Part shown: positions 24,557 through 34,252 of the stretch, one piece after another
How positions within the stretch are numbered: position 1 is the stretch's first letter
Layout: each line of letters opens with the position of its first letter
Source of the DNA: Qipengyuania qiaonensis
Lineage (GTDB): Bacteria; Pseudomonadota; Alphaproteobacteria; Sphingomonadales; Sphingomonadaceae
DNA: 64,000 nt
Direction: 5' to 3'
NCBI RefSeq assembly: GCF_019711515.1
Contig: NZ_JAIGNO010000001.1
Span: 372,001-436,000 of the forward strand
Program-made: the position numbers and the translations under genes
The notes under the pieces: model-generated
What the model saw: only the letters and a program-made list of their open reading frames with translations
What the model was told of the DNA's origin: nothing
Databases searched by the model: none

Positions 24557-25591
24557 TCAACCGAAGCGATGGCCCAGAACGGTGAGCAGTTCATACTGCG
24601 AAAGAGAGGTTTGCCGCGCCGCATCGGGCAGGTGGTACGGCAGCTCCACCCAGTCGCCTTCGGCCAGATCGGGCGCTTCGGAGAGATCGACGACGATCAT
24701 GTCCATGGAAACCCTGCCCAGGATCGGCAATCTGTCGTCACCTGAAACAAAGTGGGCCCCGGCCCAGCTTCTCAGGATGCCGTCGGCATAGCCTAGCGAA
24801 ACGACGCCGACCTTCATCGGCGCAGGTGCGGTGAAGGTCGCGTTGTAGCCGACCTTATCCCCTGCATTCAGCCGACGCACCTGAATGAGCGCCGCCTCCG
24901 GCGAAGCGACCTGGCGTATCGCACCATCGAGTTCGGCTCTGGGCACGCCGCCATACAATGCCAGGCCGGGCCGTGTCAGGGCGAAGGCATATTCCTTGCC
25001 AAGCGCGATCCCTGCGCTGTTGGCAAGGCTCGCTTCGCGATGTGCCACCCCGCCGATACAAGAGAGGAATGTTGCGAGCTGACGCGCATTCATGGCGCTG
25101 TCCTCGTCTGCGCAGGCCAAATGGCTCATGAGCACATCGACCTCCAGCGACTGGACCGCGGGATCGGAGATGTCCGCAGGCGCAATGCCCAGGCGGTTGA
25201 TGCCGGTGTCGATCATCACGTGGCACCTGCCGCCCCCGCCATCGCCCCACAGCTTCGCCTGCCGCAGACTGTCGATGACCGGTCGCACTCCCGTCGCGCG
25301 GGCAAAAGTCACATCCTCGGCGCTCAGGGGCCCGTGGAGCACGCTGATCCGATCGGCAGGAACGTGACGCAGGACCGCGGGAACCTCGCACCAATGCGCA
25401 ACGAAGAAATCGCGGCAGCCTGCCTCGCGCAGGACAGGCACGGCGCGGTCGACACCGAGACCGTAGCAATTCGCCTTTACCGCGGCCCCCGCACGCGCAT
25501 TGCCCGACATCGCGTGAAGTGCGCGCCAGTTGTGAGCCAGTGCTTCGCTATCGATACGCAGCCGCATGGTGGGCGGCGGAAGATCTGTCAT
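24557..25591 (-). CDS. alr: Alanine racemase
   Basis: 344-residue PLP enzyme interconverting L- and D-alanine for peptidoglycan. The PLP lysine is Lys39 in AAVKANCYGLG and the opposing catalytic base is Tyr249 in KVGYNATF, with the MDMIVVD stretch later in the C-terminal beta domain. The start at 25591 (MTDLPPP) is preferred over an upstream in-frame ATG inside the transporter gene. Seven bases separate it from the upstream transporter stop. Confidence 0.94.
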   Translation of the reverse strand: MTDLPPPTMRLRIDSEALAHNWRALHAMSGNARAGAAVKANCYGLGVDRAVPVLREAGCRDFFVAHWCEVPAVLRHVPADRISVLHGPLSAEDVTFARATGVRPVIDSLRQAKLWGDGGGGRCHVMIDTGINRLGIAPADISDPAVQSLEVDVLMSHLACADEDSAMNARQLATFLSCIGGVAHREASLANSAGIALGKEYAFALTRPGLALYGGVPRAELDGAIRQVASPEAALIQVRRLNAGDKVGYNATFTAPAPMKVGVVSLGYADGILRSWAGAHFVSGDDRLPILGRVSMDMIVVDLSEAPDLAEGDWVELPYHLPDAARQTSLSQYELLTVLGHRFG

Positions 25592-25598
25592 CTGGTAC

Positions 25599-27245
25599 TC
25601 ATGGCATGGCGGGCGAGACGGGCGGATCCCGCTCGCTATCCTCGAAATCCCGCGGTGGTCCATCGGGCAAACCCCACCACGCAACGATCAGGCCGAAGCC
25701 GACCACGGCCATCGTGTACCACAGCCCGGAATAGGCATCGCCGGTCATGGCCACGATATAACCGGCAATCAGCGGCAGGAATCCGCCGAGATAACCAGCG
25801 CCTATGTGATAAGGGATCGACATCGAACTGTAGCGGATCCTCGCCGGGAACATCTCCGACAACAAGGCCGCGACCGACCCGTAAGTGAGAGCGGACAGTA
25901 CGCCGAGCACCAGCAGCAGGCCGATGATGCCGAGTATGCTGACCACTGGCGGCGTCTGGCGCGTGAAATCGTATCCGTTGGTCTCCAGCCAGCCTTGGAC
26001 GATTGCACGGCGCGTATCGTCGGGCAGATCGGCATAATCGTATGTCTCCGTACCGATCGCGAGCGAAGGGGCGCTATCCTCGCCAATGGCATAGGGCACG
26101 CCCAATGCGGTGAGATCTTGCAGCGCACGGCCGCAGGGACTGGCCTGGACCTCCGCAAAAGGATCGTATTCGCACTGTTCGCCATTTACCGTGACAGGGG
26201 CAGCGCGGGAGCTTGCCTCCAGCCCCGGATTGGCAAGCGCGCCGATGCCCCAGAATATCGGGAACAGGAGCGCGAGCGAGGCGATGGCACCGATGATGAT
26301 CGGCTTCTTGCGGCCGACCTTGTCCGACCATTTTCCGACAACGATGTAGAAGCTCATTGCAATGGTGCCTGCGATCAGCACCATCCATTCGACCAGGCTT
26401 TCATCGACGCGCATCGGACCGCGCAGAAATGAAAGGCCAAAGAAGAACGCGGTGTACCAGATCGTCGTGAGCACACCGGTAATGCCGAACAGCGCCACGA
26501 AGATTCGCTTGGGATTGCCGGGATAGGTCAGGCTTTCCGTGAACGGGTTGGCGCTGGTTTCGCCTGCCGCCTTCATGGCTTGGAACACCGGACTTTCCGA
26601 CAGCTTGAGGCGCATCCAGAGCGAGATGCCGAGCAGCACGATCGACAGAAGGAAGGGTATGCGCCAGCCCCATGCCGCGAAATCATCCGCCGGGATCAGC
26701 GCTCGGCAGGAGATGACTACGAGGATCGACAACACAAACCCCCCCGCCACACTGGCCTGGATGAAGCTGGTGTAGAAGCCGCGCTTTTCCGGCGGAGCGT
26801 GCTCGGCCACATAGATCGCCGCGCCGCCATATTCGCCGCCCAGCGCCAGGCCTTGCAGGATGCGCAGGCAGATCACGATCAGCGGAGCGGCCAGGCCGAT
26901 ACTCGCGGCGCTCGGGATAAGGCCCACGCCTGCCGTCGCGATGCCCATCAGTGTGACGGTAACGAGGAAGGTGTATTTGCGACCGAGCCGGTCGCCGAGG
27001 AAGCCGAACAGGATAGCTCCGAGCGGGCGAAAGCCGAAGCCCACCGCGAAGCCGGCCCATACGAGCAGGATCTCCAAGGTTTCGTTATCGCTCGGAAAGA
27101 ACGCAGCCCCGATCAGCCCGGCGAGCGTGCCGTAGATGAAGAAATCGTACCATTCGAAGACCGTCCCCGCGCTGCTCGCGGCGATGACCATGCGAATTTC
27201 CTTCTCGGTCGGTTCCCTTTGCCCGTTGACGGCAGCCTCGGCCAT
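25599..27245 (-). CDS. MFS transporter, metabolite:H+ symporter (MHS) family
   Basis: 548-residue membrane protein with 12 predicted helices. The MHS signature is clear: FEWYDFFIYGTLA near the N-terminus and the GDRLGRK loop between helices 2 and 3. An unusually long loop of about 120 residues lies between helices near residues 345-450. Relatives carry organic acids, proline/betaine or shikimate with protons; the substrate cannot be told. The start at 27245 has GGGAG 7 bases upstream, better than the ATG at 27260. Confidence 0.9.
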   Translation of the reverse strand: MAEAAVNGQREPTEKEIRMVIAASSAGTVFEWYDFFIYGTLAGLIGAAFFPSDNETLEILLVWAGFAVGFGFRPLGAILFGFLGDRLGRKYTFLVTVTLMGIATAGVGLIPSAASIGLAAPLIVICLRILQGLALGGEYGGAAIYVAEHAPPEKRGFYTSFIQASVAGGFVLSILVVISCRALIPADDFAAWGWRIPFLLSIVLLGISLWMRLKLSESPVFQAMKAAGETSANPFTESLTYPGNPKRIFVALFGITGVLTTIWYTAFFFGLSFLRGPMRVDESLVEWMVLIAGTIAMSFYIVVGKWSDKVGRKKPIIIGAIASLALLFPIFWGIGALANPGLEASSRAAPVTVNGEQCEYDPFAEVQASPCGRALQDLTALGVPYAIGEDSAPSLAIGTETYDYADLPDDTRRAIVQGWLETNGYDFTRQTPPVVSILGIIGLLLVLGVLSALTYGSVAALLSEMFPARIRYSSMSIPYHIGAGYLGGFLPLIAGYIVAMTGDAYSGLWYTMAVVGFGLIVAWWGLPDGPPRDFEDSERDPPVSPAMP

Positions 27246-27290
27246 GTCGCGCTCCCTCATTCGCGAATTTCGTCGTAATGGACAGCGGGT

Positions 27291-27725
27291 CTAGCGAGCG
27301 TCCGGGGCCTTGGAAAGCGCGTCCAGCGCGGCTCTCCACGGCAAGAGGATCGCTTCATGGCGGCCCCGGTGCGGTCGCGCCGGTTCGAGCAGTTCGAGCC
27401 TGGGCATGATAGAGCTGTCAGCGTGGCCTTGAAGCCAGTTGCCAAGAGCATGCAGCATGCTGTCGACTTCGACCGCGTCCATGCCCTGGGCTTCGCGAGC
27501 GAATATCGCAGCCGATGCCTGGCCAACTGCGCAGGCTGTCACCTTGATTCCGATGCCGTCGAGTTGTGTCGACCCGCTGGACGACAGCTCGATGATACTG
27601 CCGCAACTCCGCGATCGCGCATGCCCCCTTAGCGGAGCATCGGCTCGATAAGGGACCTCCGCCAGCTCTATCGCCAGCGCCAGCAACTCTGGCGAATACA
27701 GGACAGGTGCGCGCGACGCTGCCAT
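27291..27725 (-). CDS. NifU_N/IscU-like iron-sulfur scaffold protein
   Basis: 144 residues with the scaffold-type motifs SRSCGS (Cys41) and TACAVGQASAAIF (Cys65). The third cysteine normally found near the C-terminal RxHC region is absent (RGRHEAILLPW), so Fe-S assembly by the classical three-Cys site is doubtful. The start overlaps the cvpA stop by one base (TGATG). The gene follows cvpA, a common arrangement in related genomes, so it may be a conserved but divergent scaffold. Confidence 0.8.
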   Translation of the reverse strand: MAASRAPVLYSPELLALAIELAEVPYRADAPLRGHARSRSCGSIIELSSSGSTQLDGIGIKVTACAVGQASAAIFAREAQGMDAVEVDSMLHALGNWLQGHADSSIMPRLELLEPARPHRGRHEAILLPWRAALDALSKAPDAR

Positions 27726-28246
27726 CACTCGCTTGGCGAAGACTGGTCGCGTAAATGCGCCCGGCGTTCGGCCAGCATCTCCACCAGCGCCCGCGAACTC
27801 GAATCCACGAACTCGTAGCTGCGCGCGGTCGTAATCCAGTTGGGCCGCCCCTTGTAGCTCCACACCGTATCGTAGCCGAGAACCAGCAGCGAAAATGCGA
27901 TGACCACGATGACGGTGCCTTTGAGCGCGCCGAAACCGAAGCCGAGCACCCGGTCGATCGGCCCGAGGATTGAACTGCGCGATGCCGTACCGACATTGTT
28001 CGCGATGACCTTCATGGCGGCGTAGGGTATCAACAACAGCAGGGCAAAGGACAGCAGCGCAGTCGTTATGTCGGTGCCGAGGTAATCCTGCAGCGCCAGT
28101 GTCAGCGGAGTGTGCAGGAACCGGATCGCAAACACGGCCAGCACCCAGGCGGCCAGCGACAGGATTTCCTGCATGAATCCACGCATGAAGCCGCCCGCAG
28201 CGGCGATGCCGACGATCAGCAGAACGATGTAGTCGAAACCCGTCAT
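27725..28246 (-). CDS. cvpA: CvpA family membrane protein
   Basis: 173-residue inner-membrane protein with four hydrophobic helices in the first 120 residues and a soluble charged C-terminus, as in colicin V production protein CvpA. Its exact role is unsettled; it affects envelope stress tolerance in other proteobacteria. It lies 20 bases after radA and overlaps the scaffold gene by one base, so the three are probably one transcript. Confidence 0.88.
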   Translation of the reverse strand: MTGFDYIVLLIVGIAAAGGFMRGFMQEILSLAAWVLAVFAIRFLHTPLTLALQDYLGTDITTALLSFALLLLIPYAAMKVIANNVGTASRSSILGPIDRVLGFGFGALKGTVIVVIAFSLLVLGYDTVWSYKGRPNWITTARSYEFVDSSSRALVEMLAERRAHLRDQSSPSE

Positions 28247-28266
28247 GGCCCTTCCTCGGCCGTGAC

Positions 28267-29634
28267 TTATGAACTCCCGATTATCCGGTCAACGAGATTG
28301 GCCAGTTGTCCCAAACCGTTATAGACGAGCGTCGACGAGCCGGACTTCACATCCATTGGGCCAAAACCGTACTCGAACCCGAGTTTGGCCGCTTCCCGCA
28401 AGCGCAGACCGCCATGGGCGACCGGTCGGATTTCCCCCGCCAGCGACACCTCTCCCAGCCATACGCTGCGCATGGGCAAGGGTTTGTCCGCCAGCGCGCT
28501 GACCAATGCAGCCGCAACGGCGAGATCGGCGGCGGGATCGGACAACCGATAGCCGCCCGCCACGTTCAGATACACTTCCGCCGAAGAGAAATTCAGTCCG
28601 CAACGTGATTCCAGAACTGCCAGCAGCATCGCCAGACGGCCATTGTCCCAACCGACTACGGCCCTCCGCGGCGTGGCGCCCGATTGCAGTCGCACGATGA
28701 GCGCCTGGATTTCCACGAGGACCGGGCGCGTGCCCTCGATAGCGGAAAACACGGCGCTACCGGCAATCGGTTCTTCACGTCCCGAAAGGAACAGCATGGA
28801 GGGGTTGTCGACTTCTTCCAGTCCTTCCCCCGCCATGGCGAAGACGCCTATCTCGTCCACTGCACCGAAGCGGTTCTTGAGCGCGCGCAGGATACGATAC
28901 TGGTGGCTGCGCTCACCCTCGAAGCTCATCACGACATCGACCATATGTTCGAGCACGCGGGGGCCGGCGATGCTGCCGTCCTTGGTCACATGTCCGACCA
29001 GCACGAGCGCAACGCCATTCTCCTTGGCATAACGGATCAATTCGAACGCACAGCCCCGCACCTGGCTGACCGTGCCCGGGGCGCCTTCGATCGTGTCCGA
29101 ATGCATGGTCTGTATCGAATCGATGACCAGCAGCTTCGGCGCGTCCATCGTGCCAAGCGTCGTAAGAATATCGCGCACGCCCGTTGCCGCCGCGAGCTTT
29201 ACCGGTGCATCGGACAGGCCGAGCCGCGCGGCACGCATGCGAACCTGAGCGGACGCTTCCTCGCCGCTGACGTAAACGACACCGTGCCCCTCGCGCGCGA
29301 TCCTCGCGGCCGCCTGCAACAGAAGAGTCGATTTCCCGATTCCCGGATCGCCACCCAGCAGGATCGCCGAACCGGGGACAAGCCCGCCGCCCAGCGCCCT
29401 GTCGAATTCGGCCAGCCCCGTCCGTTGCCGTGTGGGTAGCGGACCCGGCTTGTCCAGCTCGACGAACTGGACCGCCCTGCCCCCGCTCGACAGATCGTGC
29501 TTGAGCGAGAACACCGTGGCAGGCGCATCTTCCTCCAGCGTATTCCATTCCGCGCAGTCGGGACACTGGCCCTGCCAGCGGTGCGAGACGCTGCCACAGG
29601 CCTGGCAGACGTAGCGTTTCTTTGGCTTCGCCAT
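28267..29634 (-). CDS. radA: DNA repair protein RadA
   Basis: 455-residue RecA-like branch-migration factor. The N-terminal zinc finger has Cys10, Cys13, Cys24 and Cys27; the Walker A motif GGDPGIGKST ends with Lys101; the RadA-specific KNRFG motif is at 254-258; a Lon-protease-like C-terminal domain completes it. It processes recombination intermediates. The GFA gene ends only 3 bases upstream. Confidence 0.96.
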   Translation of the reverse strand: MAKPKKRYVCQACGSVSHRWQGQCPDCAEWNTLEEDAPATVFSLKHDLSSGGRAVQFVELDKPGPLPTRQRTGLAEFDRALGGGLVPGSAILLGGDPGIGKSTLLLQAAARIAREGHGVVYVSGEEASAQVRMRAARLGLSDAPVKLAAATGVRDILTTLGTMDAPKLLVIDSIQTMHSDTIEGAPGTVSQVRGCAFELIRYAKENGVALVLVGHVTKDGSIAGPRVLEHMVDVVMSFEGERSHQYRILRALKNRFGAVDEIGVFAMAGEGLEEVDNPSMLFLSGREEPIAGSAVFSAIEGTRPVLVEIQALIVRLQSGATPRRAVVGWDNGRLAMLLAVLESRCGLNFSSAEVYLNVAGGYRLSDPAADLAVAAALVSALADKPLPMRSVWLGEVSLAGEIRPVAHGGLRLREAAKLGFEYGFGPMDVKSGSSTLVYNGLGQLANLVDRIIGSS

Positions 29635-29637
29635 GGA

Positions 29638-30036
29638 TCAGTTGGAAACCGGATGCCGGTCGAACTGCTTTGCCTGGTCGCAAATCGGCAGCCAGTCAGG
29701 CTTCTCGGCCACGAATTCGTGGAAGCGTACCGACAGGTCGAGGGGATCGTCGAAGCAATTGGCAGGAATGGGAAAACTCTCTCCGTTTCCGCCGATTTCG
29801 CCCAGTGCCGAGCCGCATTTCGAACAGAAACTTCGTGTGTAGCGATAGCCGTCTTCGGGCATATAGATGGCGATTGCATCCTCACCCGCAACAAGGCGGA
29901 AATTTTCCCGTACAACGAACACGAATGTAGCCGCCCCCACCTTGCGACAGCGCGTGCAGTGACATGTCGCCATCATTGAAGGAGGTTGTGACACCTCGAA
30001 GCCAACTGCTCCGCAACAGCAACTTCCTCTAAGCAC
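29638..30036 (-). CDS. GFA family (CENP-V/GFA domain) zinc protein
   Basis: 132-residue GFA-domain protein with the zinc ligands Cys6-8 (GSCCCGAV), Cys25/27/30 (CHCTRC) and Cys71/74 (FCSKCG). GFA proteins are annotated as glutathione-dependent formaldehyde-activating enzymes, but most have no proven activity. The start is GTG at 30036, chosen because AAGGAG lies 7 bases upstream. The longer frame to 30210 has no family support. It is the first gene of the radA-cvpA run. Confidence 0.85.
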   Translation of the reverse strand: MLRGSCCCGAVGFEVSQPPSMMATCHCTRCRKVGAATFVFVVRENFRLVAGEDAIAIYMPEDGYRYTRSFCSKCGSALGEIGGNGESFPIPANCFDDPLDLSVRFHEFVAEKPDWLPICDQAKQFDRHPVSN

Positions 30037-30141
30037 GATACTTCTCCTTGCCGTGAACGGAACATTAAAGGAACGAATGTAAAGCGCAAGTCTGAGCCAG
30101 AACACTTTCCATGTCTTTTCCCAACTGGCACAAGGCGGACG

Positions 30142-32457
30142 ATGCGGCAGAAGGAACTGAGGATCGCGCTGGTCTGCTATGGCGGGGTGAGCCTGGCCAT
30201 CTACATGCACGGCGTGACACGCGAGCTATGGCAGCTTGCCCGCGCGAGCCGCGATTTCCATGCCAACGGATCTGCTCGCAACGGCGTCCATTCGATCTAC
30301 CGCAGCTTGCTGGAACGGATCGAGCGGGAGCAAGGTCTGCGCCTGAGGGTGCTTCCCGACATAATGAGCGGTGCCAGTGCAGGTGGGATCAACACGGTGT
30401 TTCTTGCGCAGGCGGTGCATTCGGGCCAGTCGCTCGAACCGCTGACCGACTTGTGGCTGGAGGTTGCCGATGTCGACGAACTGGTCGACCCCAAGGCCCG
30501 GCTGAAGTGGCGCTTTTCGAAAATCTGGGCGCAACCTTTCGCGACATGGTTGCTCAGTCGGCCGGGCGGTAATCTGGCCGATGCCGTTGCCCCGGAAACA
30601 CAAGCAGAAGTGGAGCGAAAAGTCTCGCACCTCGTTCGTGGACGATGGTTCGAGCCACCCTTTTCCGGCCTCGGCTTTTCGCGCCTGCTCGAACGCGCCT
30701 TCTCGGCGATGGCGGACAGCGAGGCCGAAGATCCCCTTTTGCCACCCGAACATCCATTGGACTTGTATGTCACGGCCACGGATTTTCACGGCTATCTGGA
30801 ACTCCTGCGCCTTCACAGTCCGCCGGTTGTCGAGGATACCGAGCATCGAATGCCGATCTCGTTCCGCTCGCGCACGCCGATGCAGGGAGGGCGCGATCTG
30901 GCCAACCCTCTGGAACTCGTTTTTGCCGCTCGCGCGACGGCGAGCTTTCCCGGCGCCTTTCCCCCGTTGCGTGTCGAAGAGATCGACCGTCTGTCCGATC
31001 TTACCGAACGACAATGGCCTGGGCGCAATGCATTTCTCGAACGCATCATGCCCGTTCATGCTGCGCGGGAAACAATTGAAAACGTGTCACTTATCGATGG
31101 ATCGGTGCTCGTCAACAAACCGTTTGCGGGAGCGATCTCGGCGTTGCAGGGACGCCCGGCCCAACGCGAGGTCGATCGCCGTTTCGTCTATGTCGATCCC
31201 CGCCCCGACCGTTTCGGGAATCGCACTACCGACAAGAACGAACCGGTAGGTTTCTTCTCTGCAATCTTCGGATCGCTATCCACGCTTCCCCGGGAACAGC
31301 CGATTCGTGACAATCTGGAGCAACTCGAAGAACAGAGCCGCGAGGCCGAGCGGCTGACGCGGATCGTCACTGCCCTGCGCCCGGAGGTCGATGCCGCAGT
31401 CGACAGGTTGTTCGGACGCACCCTGTTCCTTGACCGTCCTACGCCTGCCCGACTCAAGGTCTGGCGGCAGAAGGCCCAGCAGGCTGCGGCGGAGCGCGCC
31501 GGATATGCCTTCCACGCTTATGCCCAGGCGAAATTCTCAGGGATAGTCGGCAGGCTTGCACGGCTCGCCCTGACGGCTGCGCCCAAACTCGGCTTCGACG
31601 ACACCTCGCCGATCGAGGCGGTTTTGCGCGAAGAACTGGTTCGGCGCGGATTGGAGACGCTGGCGGCGCCGGCAGGCGGTGCATCTCAGGAAGCCATCGC
31701 CTTCTTCCGGGAACACGATATCGGTTTCCGCATCCGGCGTCTTCGTCTTCTCGCGCGCCGGCTTGCGCGCGACTGGGAGGCCGATCCCGAAATCCCGGAC
31801 GATGCGCTGGAAGAGGGGCGCGACGCCGTTTTCCGGATCCTCGCGCTCTATTTCGAAAAAGAGGGCATGTCGGCTCTGGGCCCGGCCTTCGAACCGTTGG
31901 CGCAGGAGGTCATGCGCGATCCGGGTACGCTGCTCGATCTCATCGAGGAGAAACGCCTGCTGCCCGATCTCGACGACCGGGCGGAGGAAATGCTGGCTGC
32001 AGCGCTTGAACATATGCCGAGGAATCTGCGGCGGCGCATGCTTCTGACCTATCTCGGTTTCCCATTCTACGATGTCGCCACGCTGTCGCTGTTGCGCAAT
32101 GAGGGATTGACCGAATTCGACGCGATCAAGGTCGACCGCATCAGCCCCGACGATGCACGGAGCATTCGCGAAGGCGGGACACGAGCAACTTTGCGCGGGA
32201 TCGAGTTCTACAATTTCGGCGCCTTCTTCAGTCGCGCCTATCGCGAAAACGATTATCTCTGGGGTCGGCTGCATGGGGCAGAACGGATGATCGACCTCGT
32301 CTGTTCGACGGTGAGCAAGCCGTTTCCCGAGGATACTTGCCGCGGTTTCAAGCGCGATGCCTTCCACGCCATTCTGGATGAAGAGCAAATGGCCGGACGC
32401 TGCAAGCTCACGCTGATCGACGAAATTCGTCGCGAAATAGAGGGAAGAATGCCCTAG
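30142..32457 (+). CDS. Patatin-like phospholipase domain protein
   Basis: 771-residue protein with an N-terminal patatin domain. The oxyanion loop is GGVSLAIYMHG, the nucleophile elbow GASAGG holds Ser79, and the catalytic Asp is probably Asp319 in LIDGSVLVN. The long C-terminal helical region (about 380-771) is of the type found in patatin proteins with a DUF3376-like domain. It has no signal peptide, so it probably acts on lipids in the cytoplasm or at the inner leaflet. It converges with the next gene, the stops overlapping by 4 bases. Confidence 0.85.
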   Translation: MRQKELRIALVCYGGVSLAIYMHGVTRELWQLARASRDFHANGSARNGVHSIYRSLLERIEREQGLRLRVLPDIMSGASAGGINTVFLAQAVHSGQSLEPLTDLWLEVADVDELVDPKARLKWRFSKIWAQPFATWLLSRPGGNLADAVAPETQAEVERKVSHLVRGRWFEPPFSGLGFSRLLERAFSAMADSEAEDPLLPPEHPLDLYVTATDFHGYLELLRLHSPPVVEDTEHRMPISFRSRTPMQGGRDLANPLELVFAARATASFPGAFPPLRVEEIDRLSDLTERQWPGRNAFLERIMPVHAARETIENVSLIDGSVLVNKPFAGAISALQGRPAQREVDRRFVYVDPRPDRFGNRTTDKNEPVGFFSAIFGSLSTLPREQPIRDNLEQLEEQSREAERLTRIVTALRPEVDAAVDRLFGRTLFLDRPTPARLKVWRQKAQQAAAERAGYAFHAYAQAKFSGIVGRLARLALTAAPKLGFDDTSPIEAVLREELVRRGLETLAAPAGGASQEAIAFFREHDIGFRIRRLRLLARRLARDWEADPEIPDDALEEGRDAVFRILALYFEKEGMSALGPAFEPLAQEVMRDPGTLLDLIEEKRLLPDLDDRAEEMLAAALEHMPRNLRRRMLLTYLGFPFYDVATLSLLRNEGLTEFDAIKVDRISPDDARSIREGGTRATLRGIEFYNFGAFFSRAYRENDYLWGRLHGAERMIDLVCSTVSKPFPEDTCRGFKRDAFHAILDEEQMAGRCKLTLIDEIRREIEGRMP

Positions 32458-33077
32458 TCCCCGGCCCGGCCGAAAAATAGCAGCATCACGAGACGCGCAT
32501 TATCCGCATCGGTGCCGAAGCCGGGTGCGGCATTATGGAACTGCCAAGGCGAGAACAGTACGAGCCGGTTGAAGCGCATCGGGACCCGCATTACGCGCTC
32601 CCACCGGGATGGCTGCATTGTATCCCTGTTGACGACGTCTTCGACGAGTTCGTCGAGACTGTCGTAGCCGCTCGAAGCGAGTTCAGCCCCATTGGTCGGG
32701 ACGCGCTCCAGACCGGTACGCTTGTGCCTGAAGAAATCGGTCCCTCCGGCGCCGGGTCTGGCGCAGTCTTCAGGTCGCGAGAGGTAGAGGATGCCCGAAT
32801 AGTAAGCGGGGTCGATATGTACGCCGCTTCGCCCCTTGTCCGACTTGAGCGTAAGGCGGCAATGCCCGTGCTCGGTGCCCTTCGCACCCGTAAATTCGAT
32901 GCCGACACGGCGAGATACCGAGGCGTTGATACCGTCCATCGGCAGCGAACATGTGGAGTCTCGACCGGGATAGTTTCCGCCGGAGCCTGGCTGCGCATAG
33001 TCGAGGGCCAGCGCCGCCCTGCGGGCGGCCCAGGGATCGGTCAGGAAATCGTCGATGATCGTCAGCGAAGGCAGCAT
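32454..33077 (-). CDS. DUF6445-type protein, 2OG-Fe(II) oxygenase-like
   Basis: 207 residues with a double-stranded beta-helix look: HIDPAYYSGILYLSRPE gives an HxD metal pair (near residues 92-94), and a later segment with FHNAAPGFGTD supplies another His. This resembles DUF6445 and prolyl-hydroxylase-like proteins; activity and substrate are unknown. It lies 37 bases downstream of dnaJ on the same strand and could be co-transcribed with the chaperones. Confidence 0.65.
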   Translation of the reverse strand: MLPSLTIIDDFLTDPWAARRAALALDYAQPGSGGNYPGRDSTCSLPMDGINASVSRRVGIEFTGAKGTEHGHCRLTLKSDKGRSGVHIDPAYYSGILYLSRPEDCARPGAGGTDFFRHKRTGLERVPTNGAELASSGYDSLDELVEDVVNRDTMQPSRWERVMRVPMRFNRLVLFSPWQFHNAAPGFGTDADNARLVMLLFFGRAGD

Positions 33078-33114
33078 GGGTCGCGCTTATCGCCAGCCCG
33101 GCTGCGCTTGGCAA

Positions 33115-34233
33115 TCACCCGCCGAAGGCGTCCTTCAGCTTGTCGAAGAAACCACGGCTTTCGGGGCACTCATCGCCGGTTTCGAGCTCGCGGAATTGCT
33201 CCAGCAATGCGCGCTGTTCCTTGCTCAGCTTGGTCGGCGTTTCGACTGCGATCTCGACCACGAGATCGCCCCGCCCGCGGCCCTGCAATACCGGCATGCC
33301 CGAACCGCGCTGGCGCAACTGCTTGCCCGACTGGATGCCTGCAGGAATCTCGATCGTCACCTGTTCGCCATCGAGGTTCGGGATGTCGATCGAGCCACCG
33401 AGAGCGGCCTTGGTGAAACTGATCGGAATGCGTGTTGCGAGCGCCGTGCCCTCGCGCTGGAAAATGGCATGCGGCTTTACATGCACGAAAATGTAGAGGT
33501 CACCGGGAGGGGCACCACGCGGGCCGGCTTCGCCCTTGCCGGACAAGCGAATCCGCGTGCCGGTATCGACGCCGGGCGGAATATCCACTTCGAGCTTCTG
33601 CGCCTTGTCGACGCGCCCTTCTCCGCGGCAATCGCGGCACGGCGAGGCGATGACCTCGCCACTGCCGTGGCAGTTGGGGCATGGGCGTTCGACCACGAAG
33701 AAACCCTGCTTGGCGCGGACCTGACCCTGACCGTGGCACAGGTTGCATGTCCGGGCGCGCGTCCCGGGCGTAGCTCCCGAACCGTGGCAGGTGTCGCAAT
33801 TCTGCGAAACTTCGATCTCGACCTCGGTCGATTTGCCGTGGAAGGCATCCTCGAGATCGATTTGCATGTCGTACCGCAAATCGGCTCCGCGGCGCGGACG
33901 GGCGCGGCCCCCGCCACCGAAAGCACTGCCGAAAATCGTTTCGAAAATATCGCCGATATCGCCGAAATCCGCCCCGGCCTGGCCACCGCCCGGCCCGCCG
34001 TTCTGAAACGCGGCATGGCCGAAGCGGTCGTATGCCGCGCGCTTCTGCGGATCTTTGAGCACTTCATAAGCGGCGCTGACCGCCTTGAATTTTCCCTCGC
34101 TGACATCGCAACCCGGGTTGCGGTCGGGATGGTGCTTCATGGCCAGCTTGCGATAGGCCGACTTGATCGTCGCGCCATCGGCGTCGCGGCTGACCTCGAG
34201 CAATTCGTACAGATCTGTTTCTGTTGTCGACAT
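33115..34233 (-). CDS. dnaJ: Chaperone DnaJ
   Basis: 372-residue type I Hsp40. J domain with HPD at 35-37, Gly/Phe-rich segment (about 75-110), then four zinc-finger repeats (CDTCHGSG, CNLCHGQG, CPNCHGSG, CRDCRGEG) and the substrate-binding C-terminal domains. It stimulates DnaK ATPase and delivers unfolded clients. The start at 34233 (MSTTETD) is preferred to an ATG 8 codons upstream. A strong hairpin separates it from dnaK. Confidence 0.97.
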   Translation of the reverse strand: MSTTETDLYELLEVSRDADGATIKSAYRKLAMKHHPDRNPGCDVSEGKFKAVSAAYEVLKDPQKRAAYDRFGHAAFQNGGPGGGQAGADFGDIGDIFETIFGSAFGGGGRARPRRGADLRYDMQIDLEDAFHGKSTEVEIEVSQNCDTCHGSGATPGTRARTCNLCHGQGQVRAKQGFFVVERPCPNCHGSGEVIASPCRDCRGEGRVDKAQKLEVDIPPGVDTGTRIRLSGKGEAGPRGAPPGDLYIFVHVKPHAIFQREGTALATRIPISFTKAALGGSIDIPNLDGEQVTIEIPAGIQSGKQLRQRGSGMPVLQGRGRGDLVVEIAVETPTKLSKEQRALLEQFRELETGDECPESRGFFDKLKDAFGG

Positions 34234-34252
34234 GGCTTTCCAAGTGTCAATC

